Positions 28,600-37,271 of a stretch of DNA of 64,000 nt are shown in pieces; the first letter of the stretch is position 1; each line of letters opens with the position of its first letter. Both the position numbers and the translations under genes were made by a program. The stretch spans positions 2,491,001-2,555,000 of the forward strand of contig NZ_BMKL01000001.1 of the NCBI RefSeq assembly GCF_014644315.1. The letters run 5' to 3'. The notes beneath the pieces were generated by a model. It was not told where the DNA came from and ran no database searches. It was given only the letters and a program-made list of their open reading frames with translations. This stretch comes from Tsuneonella deserti. Its GTDB lineage: Bacteria; Pseudomonadota; Alphaproteobacteria; Sphingomonadales; Sphingomonadaceae.

Positions 28600-29829
28600 A
28601 TGAACCTCGTCGATTCCGAAGCGCCCGTGCGCGTGCCTCTGCGCATGGTGATCGCCTCGATCGTCGGGCTCTGGGTCTGCTATCTCGTGCTGACCACAAT
28701 CCGCTCGGCTGTGGGGCTCGAACTGCAGTCCGAACTTTTCTGGCGGCGCGGACTCGTCACCCTCGCCGGGATGGCGATCACGCTGGTCCTCTTTCTGATG
28801 TTGCGCCTGTTCGATCGTCAGCGATTGTGGGTGCAGATCGTCGCCGCGCTGGCGCTGGCGATGCCCGCCGCCGGCTTGATCGCCTTTACCAACGAACGCG
28901 TGTTCGCGGACGTGCAGGAGCGAGTGAACGCCAAGATCATCGAGCGCCAGGGCTACGCATTGCGCCGCGACCAATCGGGCAACCTCATTATCGAAGGACC
29001 CGCCCCGGCCAAGGGGGGCGACCCTGCGGGTGACGATCCCCTGGGGTCCGACAATCCCCGCGCGCAGATACTGCTTCCCGGTGAAGACGAAGGCGGATCG
29101 CGCCTGGTCGCGCTGCTCGATCTTGCCTTGAGCCGCTACTTCCTGCTGCTTGCCTGGGCGGCGCTCTACTTTACGCTGCTCGGCGGCGAGCGCACCCGCG
29201 CGGCCGAGCGGCGCGAGGCGAGTTTCCGCAGCGCCGCGCGGGCCGCCGAGCTGCGTTCGCTGCGCTACCAGGTCAATCCGCACTTCCTCTTCAACACGCT
29301 CAATTCGCTGTCCTCGCTGGTGATGACCGGCAAGACGGAACGCGCGGAAGAGATGATCCAGGGCCTGTCCAGCTTCTATCGCCATAGCCTCGCCGAGGAT
29401 CCCACCGGCGACGTGGGTCTTGCGGACGAGATAGATCTTCAGCGGCATTACCTGTCGGTCGAGGCGCTGCGCTTTCCCGACCGCCTTCGCGTACGCATCG
29501 AGCTTCCCGAAGAACTGGCGGATGCCCGGATACCCGGCATGATCCTGCAACCGCTGGTAGAGAATTCGGTCAAGTATGCGGTCGCGGCCAGCAGCCGGCC
29601 GGTGACAGTGGAGATTGCCGCGCGGTCCGAATACGGACGCCTGGTAGTCACCGTCAGCGATGACGGGCCCGGCCTGCCCAAGGATCCGGGAAAGGGTTTC
29701 GGGATCGGCCTCGCCAATGTTCGCGACCGGCTGGCCGCCCGGTTCGGGGAGGATGCGATGATAGTTTCGGGACCGGTCGAGCGTGGCTACCGCAGCGAAC
29801 TGCGCCTGCCGCTGGTGCGGCATGACTGA
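28600..29829 (+). CDS. LytS/YehU-type sensor histidine kinase
   Basis: 409 residues from the ATG at 28600. Two membrane segments (about 16-75) are followed by a third, then a 70-residue loop rich in Gly, Asp and Pro, then another membrane segment near residue 190. The His_kinase domain has L-R-Y-Q-V-N-P-H-F-L-F-N-T-L-N-S-L with the phosphorylated His near residue 230, and the HATPase region contains E-N-S-V-K-Y and D-D-G-P-G-L. It overlaps the response regulator by 8 bases. The signal is unknown. Confidence 0.9.
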   Translation: MNLVDSEAPVRVPLRMVIASIVGLWVCYLVLTTIRSAVGLELQSELFWRRGLVTLAGMAITLVLFLMLRLFDRQRLWVQIVAALALAMPAAGLIAFTNERVFADVQERVNAKIIERQGYALRRDQSGNLIIEGPAPAKGGDPAGDDPLGSDNPRAQILLPGEDEGGSRLVALLDLALSRYFLLLAWAALYFTLLGGERTRAAERREASFRSAARAAELRSLRYQVNPHFLFNTLNSLSSLVMTGKTERAEEMIQGLSSFYRHSLAEDPTGDVGLADEIDLQRHYLSVEALRFPDRLRVRIELPEELADARIPGMILQPLVENSVKYAVAASSRPVTVEIAARSEYGRLVVTVSDDGPGLPKDPGKGFGIGLANVRDRLAARFGEDAMIVSGPVERGYRSELRLPLVRHD

Positions 29830-30565
29830 AGTCGACGCCGCACCGGGCCTGCGCACTCTTATCGTCGATGACGAACCGCTGGCGGTGGAGCGGATGCAGG
29901 TGATCTGCGCCCGCCTGCCGGAGCTTCGCGTGGTCGGCACTGCCAGCGACGGTGCGGCTGCGCTCCGGCTGATCGAGGCGCTGGCTCCTGAACTGGTCCT
30001 GCTCGACCTTACCATGCCCGAGGTGGACGGCCTTGCGGTCGCGCGCAAGCTCGCTCGCCAGCCGAAACGGCCGGCGGTCATCTTCGTGACCGCGCACGAG
30101 CACTTTGCAGTCGAAGCCTTCGATCTCGACGCAGTGGATTACGTGCTCAAGCCGGTGGCTCCGGAACGGCTGCGCAGGGCGGTCGACCGGGCTTTGGCGC
30201 GCCGCGGTTCGCAAGGCCGGCCGGCCGAGGGCACCTGGCTGGAGGAACTATGGGTTCCCCATCGCGCCGAGCTTCTGCGCATCGAGGTTGCGCAAGTCTC
30301 GCGTATCGATGCAGAGCGCGATTACGTGAGACTGCATGTAGGTGATCGCAGCTACCTGTTATTGCAGACGATCGCGGGGCTTGAGGCCAGGCTCGACCCT
30401 GCCGAGTTCATCCGCATCCACCGCTCGACCATCTTGCGGCGCGATTGCATTCGCGGGCTGCGGCACGACGGCCTTGGCGTCTGGTCGATCGAACTGGAGG
30501 ACGGCACGACCTTGCGGATCGGCCGGACCTACCTTGCCAAGGTGAAGGCTATGGCTGGCCGCTAG
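29822..30565 (+). CDS. LytTR family response regulator
   Basis: 247 residues. The receiver domain has D-D-E-P near residue 18, the phospho-acceptor Asp in L-V-L-L-D-L-T-M-P near residue 60 and F-V-T-A-H-E near residue 85. The LytTR DNA-binding domain runs from about residue 140 to 245 (I-D-A-E-R-D-Y-V-R-L-H-V, F-I-R-I-H-R-S-T-I). It is the partner of the kinase just upstream. A second such pair lies at 61282-63293. Confidence 0.92.
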   Translation: MTEVDAAPGLRTLIVDDEPLAVERMQVICARLPELRVVGTASDGAAALRLIEALAPELVLLDLTMPEVDGLAVARKLARQPKRPAVIFVTAHEHFAVEAFDLDAVDYVLKPVAPERLRRAVDRALARRGSQGRPAEGTWLEELWVPHRAELLRIEVAQVSRIDAERDYVRLHVGDRSYLLLQTIAGLEARLDPAEFIRIHRSTILRRDCIRGLRHDGLGVWSIELEDGTTLRIGRTYLAKVKAMAGR

Positions 30566-30594
30566 CGCGGCTTCGCGTCGAAGCAAAGCCGCGC
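30565..30594. terminator. Shared hairpin after response regulator and UrcA gene
   Basis: GCGCGGCTT at 30565-30573 pairs perfectly with AAGCCGCGC at 30586-30594 around a 12-base loop. It lies in the 42-base gap between converging genes, starting right at the stop codon of the response regulator. There is no clear T-run on either side, so it may be a weak terminator or a 3' stabiliser. Confidence 0.4.
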
Positions 30595-30607
30595 CTGCGG
30601 CAGCTCA

Positions 30608-30898
30608 TCAACCGCCCTTCTGAACCTCTGAGACGATCGACGCCATCTGCTGTCGCGCAGCAAGGCGGAGGTTGGCGTAGCATGCGGTGACGGATGCGTG
30701 CCGAACCCGCGAACCGGTACGCTTCGCGTCGACGAGGCAATAGTCTCGCGCGCGCTGGTCGATCCTGCGCTCCAGTTTCGCCTGGTCCTGAGCGTCGGAC
30801 AGGTCGAGATCGTGGTACGGGACCACGAAGTCCTGCGCCATGGCGGGTGTCGCGGCAGCGAGAGCAACGGCAGCGAACGCAATCGTATTCAGTCGCAT
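30608..30898 (-). CDS. UrcA family protein
   Basis: 96 residues from the ATG at 30898, preceded by AAGGGAG. A signal peptide ends A-M-A-Q at residue 21. The mature part has V-P-Y-H-D-L-D-L-S, L-E-R-R-I-D-Q-R-A and two cysteines (D-Y-C-L-V and T-A-C-Y-A-N) that probably form a disulfide. UrcA proteins are exported proteins common in sphingomonads, with no established function. Confidence 0.85.
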   Translation of the reverse strand: MRLNTIAFAAVALAAATPAMAQDFVVPYHDLDLSDAQDQAKLERRIDQRARDYCLVDAKRTGSRVRHASVTACYANLRLAARQQMASIVSEVQKGG

Positions 30899-31113
30899 CT
30901 TGTTTTCTCCCTTGGTGGCGGCGGTCGCCCCTCCGGGGATGGCATCGGGCAACCGCCTGACTATTGGAATACCGCCCTCCCGGGCACGGGTCGCTCAGTG
31001 CTCGACCGCCTGCCCGGATGGCTCGATGCCCGTAAGCGCGGCCGACGGCGTGCCGACAGAGCCGGACCGACCGCCGTTGCCAATCGACGAACCGCCACCC
31101 ACATTCCGGGGGC

Positions 31114-31380
31114 ATGGCACTGGCGCTCGTCTTCCTGCTCGGTATCGGCAATTTCGCGATGCATGGAGCCGTTCTCGGCAGCGGACATCCGATGCTTGGG
31201 CGCAGCCCGTGGTTCCTTCACTTGCTCGGCGGGCGGCTCACCCTGCTCACCGAATTCCTGCTGCTGCTTGCAGCGCTCCTGCTCGCCGCCGAGGGTTGGA
31301 ACTGGGCCGTGTGGGCATATTGTGGCTATTCGGTACTCAACGCACTGGCCGCCTGGCTGATACTGACTCGACGGGTTTGA
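31114..31380 (+). CDS. Small membrane protein of unknown function
   Basis: 88 residues, mostly hydrophobic, with segments near residues 3-22, 42-62 and 66-84. Two histidines and P-M-L-G-R-S lie between the first two. No family is recognised. It lies 37 bases before the diacylglycerol kinase-like gene on the same strand and may be co-transcribed with it. Confidence 0.6.
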   Translation: MALALVFLLGIGNFAMHGAVLGSGHPMLGRSPWFLHLLGGRLTLLTEFLLLLAALLLAAEGWNWAVWAYCGYSVLNALAAWLILTRRV

Positions 31381-31417
31381 CGATGCGGCGGAACCGCAGC
31401 GGTCCAGAGGCACTTGT

Positions 31418-32275
31418 GTGGGCATGAGGGACTCCGACGAAACCTGGTTCATCTACAACGGCGCGAGCGGAAGCCACGACGAGGCGCTGCTCGATGCTCT
31501 CGTCCGGGCGATGGGCGCGGCTGGGCGCCGGCCCGCCAAGGTGCTGGACTGCAAGGACGGAACTCCCGACGGAGCAGCGGCAAACGCGGCAGGACTGGCT
31601 CTGGTCGTGATTCACGGCGGTGACGGGACCATCAGCCGGACGATCGGCGGTCTCGAAGGGTTCGCCGGCGCAGCCCTTCCATTGCCCGGCGGCACGTTCA
31701 ACCTGCTCGCGCGCGAGATGTTCGGCGAGCGCGATCCGCTGGCGATCGTCGGCCTGCTGGGAGAAGGACGGCTGGTGCCGACGCGTCGCAAGTGCATCCG
31801 CGGGGCCGGCGTGCTCGCCCTGACGGAACTGCTTGCAGGACCTGGTGCGAAGTGGGCCGACGTGCGCGAGGGAATCCGCGAGGCCAACATCGGCGAGGTG
31901 ATCGCCAAGGGATGGGACGCGGCTGCCACCAGCACGGTAGGCCCGATGATCGCCCTTGCCTCTCCAGGCGGTGGGCGCGACGAAGGTTATGCTGGCATAC
32001 GCCTCTGCCCGAGGGGCACAGGAATCGAAATCGAGGGCTACGGCGCGGAAGGCCTGGGAGATTACGTCCAGCAGGGGATAGCCATTCTCAAGCGGGATTT
32101 CCGCGAAGGACCCCATGACGATCTCGGGATGGCGGACACGGTGATCTGCCGGTCGCTCGCCGGAGAGCCTATCCCGCTGATGGTCGACGGGGAACGCAGC
32201 GAAGCCGCCAGCAGCCTGACTTTTTCGCTCGACACGCTCGATTGCGATCTGCTTGGGCTCGCCGATGCCCGATAG
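31418..32275 (+). CDS. Diacylglycerol kinase catalytic domain protein
   Basis: 285 residues from a GTG; an ATG two codons later is an alternative. The ATP-binding G-G-D-G-T-I lies near residue 67 and P-G-G-T-F-N near residue 90, the pair that defines the DAGK catalytic domain. The C-terminal region contains D-T-V-I-C-R-S-L and V-D-G-E. It is soluble and resembles YegS/BmrU-type lipid kinases. Substrate unknown. It overlaps the metallophosphoesterase gene by 11 bases. Confidence 0.85.
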   Translation: MGMRDSDETWFIYNGASGSHDEALLDALVRAMGAAGRRPAKVLDCKDGTPDGAAANAAGLALVVIHGGDGTISRTIGGLEGFAGAALPLPGGTFNLLAREMFGERDPLAIVGLLGEGRLVPTRRKCIRGAGVLALTELLAGPGAKWADVREGIREANIGEVIAKGWDAAATSTVGPMIALASPGGGRDEGYAGIRLCPRGTGIEIEGYGAEGLGDYVQQGIAILKRDFREGPHDDLGMADTVICRSLAGEPIPLMVDGERSEAASSLTFSLDTLDCDLLGLADAR

Positions 32276-33125
32276 GACTTTGCTGTTTCACCTGTCCGAC
32301 ATTCACTTCGGGCTCGAACACAACCGATCGCTGGACTGGGTCGCGGGAGAGATCGCGGAGCGCAAACCGGCCGCGGTGCTGATTACCGGCGATCTTACCA
32401 TGCGCGCCCGCACCCGCGAGTTCGCCGCCGCGCGAGACTGGATCCTTGGCCTGCAAGCGCCGGTCACGGTGGAGGTGGGCAACCACGACTTGCCGTATTT
32501 CAACCTCTTTGAACGCTTTTTCGACCCTTACAAGAAGTTCAGAGGCATGGAATCGGTGGTGGAGAAGGAGCTCGACCTGCCGGGCATCGCGATCGTGCCG
32601 CTCAAGACCGCCGCCCGCATGCAGCCGCGGCTCGACTGGTCGAAGGGCTGGGTCAGCGACGCGGCGCTGGAAAAGTGTCTCAACGCCATCGATGCCCTGC
32701 CGGCTGGCAAAAGAGTGCTCGTGACCGTACACCACCCGCTGGTCGAGGTCGGCACCAAGGGCACCGCCCTGACCCACGGTGGCACGCGGGCCCTGGCCGA
32801 ACTCGCCAGGCGCAAGGTCACGGCAGTGCTGTCGGGCCATGTGCACGATCCGTTCGACATGACCGAGCAAACGGTGAACGGGCCGGTGCGGATGATCGGA
32901 GCTGGCACCTTGTCGCAGCGCATCCGCTCCACTCCGCAGAGCTTCAACGAGCTGCGTTTCGAACCCGATGGCCGCCTGTGCGTCGAAGCCCGTAACCTGC
33001 AGGACGTGCCGACCGAGGCGATGAAGATCGAGCAGGTTCCCGAAGACGCCATGCCGCCGCGCGAGCCGGGTGAGCCTGTCGCGCCGGTTGGCGCCGTCCC
33101 GCGAACCGATCCGCCGGTGCACTGA
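32265..33125 (+). CDS. Metallophosphoesterase, cAMP phosphodiesterase-like
   Basis: 286 residues from the ATG at 32265. The dinuclear metal motifs are in order: L-S-D-I-H-F-G, T-G-D-L-T, V-G-N-H-D, V-H-H-P-L and G-H-V-H-D. This is the calcineurin-like fold; members act on cyclic nucleotides, lipids or nucleic acids. Coupling to a lipid kinase-like gene hints at lipid or nucleotide turnover, but this is inference. The C-terminus is Pro-rich. Confidence 0.87.
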   Translation: MPDRTLLFHLSDIHFGLEHNRSLDWVAGEIAERKPAAVLITGDLTMRARTREFAAARDWILGLQAPVTVEVGNHDLPYFNLFERFFDPYKKFRGMESVVEKELDLPGIAIVPLKTAARMQPRLDWSKGWVSDAALEKCLNAIDALPAGKRVLVTVHHPLVEVGTKGTALTHGGTRALAELARRKVTAVLSGHVHDPFDMTEQTVNGPVRMIGAGTLSQRIRSTPQSFNELRFEPDGRLCVEARNLQDVPTEAMKIEQVPEDAMPPREPGEPVAPVGAVPRTDPPVH

Positions 33126-33140
33126 TCTGAAGCGGAATGG

Positions 33141-33171
33141 AAAAAGGGCGGCCCCTTTCGGAGCCGCCCTT
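33141..33171 (-). terminator. Terminator of rplM-rpsI
   Basis: On the minus strand AAGGGCGGC pairs with GCCGCCCTT around a 10-base loop (arms at 33144-33152 and 33163-33171), followed by a T5 run (AAAAA on the plus strand at 33141-33145). It lies 30 bases after the rpsI stop and could also work for the phosphoesterase from the other side, though without a T-run. Confidence 0.8.
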
Positions 33172-33200
33172 CCCAATTCCGCCGTCGCGGAAAAAGAGAT

Positions 33201-33764
33201 CTAGCGCTTGCTGAACTGGAAGCTGCGGCGGGCCTTGGCGCGGCCGTACTTCTTGCGCTCGACGACGCGCGGGTCGCGGGTGAGGAAGCCGGCGGCCTTG
33301 ACGGTCGCGCGCAGGGTGGGCTCGTACTTGCTCAGCGCCTGGGCGATGCCGTGCTTCACGGCGCCCGCCTGGCCCGAAAGGCCGCCGCCCTTGACGGTGG
33401 CGATCACATCGTACTGACCATCGCGGTCGGTCAGGCCGAACACCTGGTTGATAACCAGGCGCAGGGTCGGACGCGCGAAGTAGACTTCCTGGTCGCGGCC
33501 GTTGACCACGATCTTGCCGCTGCCGGGCTTGAGCCACACGCGGGCCACGGCGTCCTTGCGGCGACCGGTGGCATAGGCGCGGCCCTGCTTGTCGAGCTCC
33601 TGCTCGCGCAGCGGGGCGTTGCTGGTGACGGGGGTGAAGCCGGCACTGGCAGGAGCAGCTTCACTCGCCGGATCGGCGGCGCCGGTCGACAGGTTCTTGA
33701 GGTCGGCGAGATCCGACACGGTGTTCTGCGAGCCGGTGTCTGAGCCAGAGTCTTGCGGGGTCAT
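33201..33764 (-). CDS. rpsI: Ribosomal protein uS9
   Basis: 187 residues, longer than the usual 130 because of an N-terminal extension of about 57 residues rich in Ser, Ala and Thr. The core starts near [15 protein letters not shown]. It ends in the invariant basic tail with [15 protein letters not shown], which reaches the P-site tRNA. Its start codon shares one base with the rplM stop. Confidence 0.95.
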   Translation of the reverse strand: MTPQDSGSDTGSQNTVSDLADLKNLSTGAADPASEAAPASAGFTPVTSNAPLREQELDKQGRAYATGRRKDAVARVWLKPGSGKIVVNGRDQEVYFARPTLRLVINQVFGLTDRDGQYDVIATVKGGGLSGQAGAVKHGIAQALSKYEPTLRATVKAAGFLTRDPRVVERKKYGRAKARRSFQFSKR

Positions 33765-34243
33765 TACGCGGTGACCTTGTTCTTGCGGTTCATCGAAGCG
33801 ACGTCGAGCGTCTCGGGCTGGTTGCCGGCGTGCGGATGCTCGGTGCCGGCATAAAGGTGCAGCGCCTTCATCTGCTGGCGGCCAAGCGGACCACGCGGAA
33901 CCATGCGCTCGACGGCCTTTTCCAGCACCCGCTCGGGAAAGCGGCCTTCAAGCACCTTGGCAGCGGTCACTTCCTTGATCCCGCCGATGTATCCGGTGTG
34001 CTTGTAGTACTTCTTGTCGCCGAGCTTGTTGCCGGTGAACTTCACCTTGTCGGCGTTGATCACGATAACATGATCGCCGCAATCGACGTGCGGAGTGAAG
34101 CTCGGCTTGTGCTTGCCGCGCAGGATGTTGGCGATGATCGTGGCGAGACGGCCGACGACGAGGCCGTCGGCATCGATCAGGTGCCACTTCTTTTCGACCT
34201 CGGCCGGCTTGATCGACCGGGTGGTCTTGCTGAGCGCCTTCAT
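33764..34243 (-). CDS. rplM: Ribosomal protein uL13
   Basis: 159 residues from the ATG at 34243. Signatures: [24 protein letters not shown] and M-V-P-R-G-P-L-G-R. It is an early-assembly large-subunit protein. rplM-rpsI is a standard ribosomal pair. A candidate promoter lies upstream at 34302-34330. Confidence 0.97.
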   Translation of the reverse strand: MKALSKTTRSIKPAEVEKKWHLIDADGLVVGRLATIIANILRGKHKPSFTPHVDCGDHVIVINADKVKFTGNKLGDKKYYKHTGYIGGIKEVTAAKVLEGRFPERVLEKAVERMVPRGPLGRQQMKALHLYAGTEHPHAGNQPETLDVASMNRKNKVTA

Positions 34244-34301
34244 GGCTGATGCTACCTTGTTGACGAGATGTGTTACCGCGAATCCCCGCGGGAAGCGGCG
34301 C

Positions 34302-34330
34302 ATCTGGCGATAAGGGTGCTTTCAGTCAAG
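34302..34330 (-). promoter_or_regulatory. Candidate promoter of rplM-rpsI
   Basis: On the minus strand CTTGAC (GTCAAG on the plus strand, 34325-34330), a 17-base spacer, and CCAGAT (34302-34307), close to the alphaproteobacterial CTTGAC-N17-CTATAT pattern. The leader to the rplM ATG would be about 50 bases. No other feature is seen in this gap. Confidence 0.5.
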
Positions 34331-34372
34331 CAAAACCGCGGGTTTGCGGAGAGGTAAAATAATACCGTAAGC

Positions 34373-34684
34373 TTATTTACCCAGCTCCGCCAGCCATTGC
34401 GCCGTCGCCGGAGCGGCCGCATCGCAGCGCCAGCCCAGGATTGCCGGCGCCTCGTACGGGTGGATCTGTTCAAGGCGGGCGACCGCCTTTTCGAGCAGGG
34501 CCGCATCGGTCTTGAACAGTGCGCCGGTTTCCCTCGCGTCGCCGCGCTCGTCGTTCCACTGATACAGCGATCGGACTGTGCCGATGAGGTTGGCGCAGGC
34601 GATCAGCTTTTCGTCGAGCAACTGGTTCGCCGCGCGCACGGCGCTATCCTCGTCAGGGAAAGGGCACCAGATCAGCGCGGTCAT
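34373..34684 (-). CDS. cutA: CutA-type divalent cation tolerance protein
   Basis: 103 residues from the ATG at 34684, which overlaps the heme A synthase stop as ATGA. It contains A-N-L-I-G-T-V-R-S-L-Y-Q-W and E-Q-I-H-P-Y-E-A-P-A-I-L-G-W, the signature of the small trimeric CutA1 family. The family is linked to copper tolerance and signalling-like trimers, but its reaction is unsettled. It is coupled to the heme A synthase gene. Confidence 0.88.
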   Translation of the reverse strand: MTALIWCPFPDEDSAVRAANQLLDEKLIACANLIGTVRSLYQWNDERGDARETGALFKTDAALLEKAVARLEQIHPYEAPAILGWRCDAAAPATAQWLAELGK

Positions 34685-35754
34685 CGCGCCAGAGGCGCTA
34701 CACCGCGCCCCGCCGCGTGGGCGCACCATGCGGTAGACACCACCACCAGCGCTCCCACCAGCTGGTGCAGGGCGGCAAGCCACAGGGCTACCCCGGTCAT
34801 CACGGTCGCGATGCCGAGGATGATCTGCGTGCCGAAGGCGCTGTGCAGCGCGATCGAGGCGGGCCGCTCGATCGAGCGCACCCTGCGCGCCAGCACGACC
34901 ATCGCGGCGACGACCACCCAGGCCCACCAGCGGTGGAGGAAATGGATCAGGAAAGGATCGTGCGCCGCCGCCCAGAGGAACCCGTGCGACGTATCGTACT
35001 CGGGCACCAGCCGCCCCTGCATCAGGGGCCAGGTGTCCGAAGCCAACCCGGCGTTCAATCCGGCGACCCAGGCTCCCAGGAGAAGCTGGAAGGCAAGCAC
35101 GACCGCCGTCACCGTTCCCAGCACGGTCAACCGTGCCGGGCGAGCCAGCCGGTCGCGCTCGAGCGCCAGCAGGTCGAGCGCGGCCCACACCAGCCCCGCG
35201 AGCGTGAACAACGCTGTCAGAAGGTGGATGGAGAGCCAGAAGTGGCTGACATCGGTCACTTGTTCCGAAAGGCCGGACTTCACCATGTACCAGCCGAACA
35301 CGCCCTGCAGGCCGCCCAGCGCAAGCAGCGCGAGCAGACGCGGCTTGTAGCCCGCAGGAATCGCGCGGCGGAGCCAGAACCAGGCAAGCGGCAGCGCGAA
35401 GGCGAGGCCGATCATCCGCCCGAGCAGCCGATGGCTCCACTCCCAGAAATAGATGAACTTGTAATCGGCCAGACTCATGCCCGCCGGCCCGTTGATCTGC
35501 CGGTATTCGCCGATCTGCTGGTAGGCGGCAAACTCCGCGTTCCACTGCGCATCGCTCAGTGGGGGGAGGGCGCCCGTGACCGGCTTCCATTCGGTAATAG
35601 ACAGGCCCGATTCAGTCAGCCGGGTGATGCCGCCGACCACCACCATCGCGGTCACGAGTGCCGCCACTGCCAGGAGCCACAGGGCCAAGGCGCGCGGCCG
35701 GCCACGGTCCGTTTCCAACGCTGCGCGGCGGGGGGATTGCATTGCTGCGTCCAT
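34681..35754 (-). CDS. ctaA: Heme A synthase (COX15/CtaA)
   Basis: 357 residues with eight hydrophobic segments. Near residues 41-56 it has G-G-I-T-R-L-T-E-S-G-L-S-I-T-E-W, the COX15 signature, and later E-W-S-H-R-L-L-G-R and F-L-H-R-W-W-A-W with heme-ligating His. It oxidises heme O to heme A for aa3-type oxidase in the inner membrane. It overlaps cutA by 4 bases. Confidence 0.95.
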   Translation of the reverse strand: MDAAMQSPRRAALETDRGRPRALALWLLAVAALVTAMVVVGGITRLTESGLSITEWKPVTGALPPLSDAQWNAEFAAYQQIGEYRQINGPAGMSLADYKFIYFWEWSHRLLGRMIGLAFALPLAWFWLRRAIPAGYKPRLLALLALGGLQGVFGWYMVKSGLSEQVTDVSHFWLSIHLLTALFTLAGLVWAALDLLALERDRLARPARLTVLGTVTAVVLAFQLLLGAWVAGLNAGLASDTWPLMQGRLVPEYDTSHGFLWAAAHDPFLIHFLHRWWAWVVVAAMVVLARRVRSIERPASIALHSAFGTQIILGIATVMTGVALWLAALHQLVGALVVVSTAWCAHAAGRGVAPLAR

Positions 35755-35815
35755 CGGGCGCGCTTGTGCGTCCGCCCGACGCGAATCGCAAGCTGCTCTT
35801 AAGTGCGTGCCTTGC

Positions 35816-35833
35816 GTAACGATACAGCGTTAC
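35816..35833. promoter_or_regulatory. Perfect dyad upstream of the MerC gene
   Basis: GTAACG-ATACAG-CGTTAC, a perfect 6-base inverted repeat with a 6-base spacer, ending 18 bases before the MerC-domain ATG at 35852. Its shape suits a dimeric repressor, such as a Fur/Zur- or MerR-type metal regulator. No regulator gene is adjacent, so the assignment is a guess. Confidence 0.45.
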
Positions 35834-35851
35834 ATAGATAGTCCGCACGTC

Positions 35852-36286
35852 ATGGCGAACACGCTTCTTGCCTCGATTCGCAACCGGATCGACCGCGTCG
35901 GTATCACGCTGTCCGCGTTGTGCGTGGTGCACTGCCTCGCGACCCTCGCGCTCGTCTCCATGCTCGGCATCGGCGGGAGCCTGCTCGCCAATCCCCGCAT
36001 CCACGAGGCCGGCCTCGCGCTGGCGACGATAATCGCTGCGGTGGCGATCGGTCTCGGGGCGCTGCGTCATCGCCGCGCTGTCCCATTCGTCACCGCGATG
36101 ACCGGCCTGTCATTCATGGGCGGCGCGCTGGCCATGCCGCATGGCTACCAGGAGGCGGTGCTGACGATCATCGGCGTCGCGCTGGTATCGCTGGGGCACA
36201 TCCTCAACTTGCGCGCCAGCGCCTTGCTTGGGCGGCGCTGTTCGCTATCTGGCGGGAATGCCTGCAGCGCTGAACCTGATCGTTAA
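35852..36286 (+). CDS. MerC domain-containing membrane protein
   Basis: 144 residues with four hydrophobic segments. The first holds C-V-V-H-C at residues 24-28, the Cys pair placement seen in MerC-family proteins. MerC proteins move metals or mercury across the inner membrane in mercury operons. Isolated chromosomal members are common in sphingomonads and have no proven substrate. Its end overlaps the ThiSG gene by 29 bases. A perfect dyad lies 18 bases upstream. Confidence 0.75.
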   Translation: MANTLLASIRNRIDRVGITLSALCVVHCLATLALVSMLGIGGSLLANPRIHEAGLALATIIAAVAIGLGALRHRRAVPFVTAMTGLSFMGGALAMPHGYQEAVLTIIGVALVSLGHILNLRASALLGRRCSLSGGNACSAEPDR

Positions 36287-37238
36287 CGGCGAAAGCCGCC
36301 GCACCACCGCCGCCACCGTCGCCGACCTTGTTCGCGAACTGGGGCTCGTGCCCGAGAAAGTCGCGGTCGAGCGCAATGGCGAAATCGCCCCGCGTTCGCA
36401 GTTGGCCCGGATTGCCGTTACCGAAGGCGACGTGCTGGAGATCGTCCATTTCGTCGGCGGAGGCGATCACGGGGATTCGTGGGAAATAGCCGGGCGCCGC
36501 TTCACCTCGCGCCTGATCGTCGGCACCGGCAAGTACAAGGACTTCGCCCAGAACGCCGCCGCGCTGGAGGCATCGGGCGCCGAGATTGTCACCGTCGCCG
36601 TGCGCCGGGTCAACGTCAGCGATCCGAATGCGCCGATGCTGACCGATTTCATCGATCCGCAAAAGACAACCTACCTCCCCAACACCGCCGGCTGCTTTAC
36701 CGCCGAGGACGCGATCCGCACGCTCCGCCTGGCGCGCGAAGCGGGCGGCTGGGATCTCGTCAAGCTCGAGGTGCTGGGCGAAGCGCGCACGCTCTATCCC
36801 GACATGCGCGAAACGCTGAAGGCGACTGAGGTCCTCGCGAACGAAGGTTTCCTGCCGATGGTGTACTGCACCGACGATCCAATCGCCGCGAAGCAGCTCG
36901 AGGATGCCGGCGCGGTTGCGGTCATGCCGCTTGGCGCTCCGATCGGTTCGGGGCTCGGAATCCAGAACCGCGTCACCATCCGACTGATCGTGGAAGGGGC
37001 GCGAGTGCCGGTCCTGGTCGATGCGGGAGTCGGCACCGCGAGCGATGCGGCGGTGGCGATGGAGCTTGGCTGTACCGGCGTCCTCATGAACACCGCAATT
37101 GCAGAGGCGAAGGATCCGATCCGCATGGCCCGGGCGATGAAGCTCGCCGTCCAGGCCGGGCGCGAGGCCTACCTCGCCGGGCGGATGGCGACCCGCAAGT
37201 ACGCCGATCCGTCCAGCCCGCTGGCAGGACTGATCTAG
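36258..37238 (+). CDS. thiSG: ThiS-ThiG fusion: sulfur carrier and thiazole synthase
   Basis: 326 residues in one unbroken frame. Residues 1-66 are ThiS-like (L-N-L-I-V-N-G-E at the start, F-V-G-G-G at the end). ThiG follows from about residue 73, with [10 protein letters not shown], the Schiff-base Lys in L-V-K-L-E-V-L-G-E and [13 protein letters not shown]. ThiG makes the thiamine thiazole from deoxyxylulose-5-phosphate, dehydroglycine and ThiS thiocarboxylate. The Gly-Gly end that should be thiocarboxylated is buried inside the fusion. It overlaps the MerC gene. Confidence 0.9.
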   Translation: MPAALNLIVNGESRRTTAATVADLVRELGLVPEKVAVERNGEIAPRSQLARIAVTEGDVLEIVHFVGGGDHGDSWEIAGRRFTSRLIVGTGKYKDFAQNAAALEASGAEIVTVAVRRVNVSDPNAPMLTDFIDPQKTTYLPNTAGCFTAEDAIRTLRLAREAGGWDLVKLEVLGEARTLYPDMRETLKATEVLANEGFLPMVYCTDDPIAAKQLEDAGAVAVMPLGAPIGSGLGIQNRVTIRLIVEGARVPVLVDAGVGTASDAAVAMELGCTGVLMNTAIAEAKDPIRMARAMKLAVQAGREAYLAGRMATRKYADPSSPLAGLI

Positions 37239-37271
37239 GACGGCAGTGACAGCGGCCGCGTGCTGCGGCGC

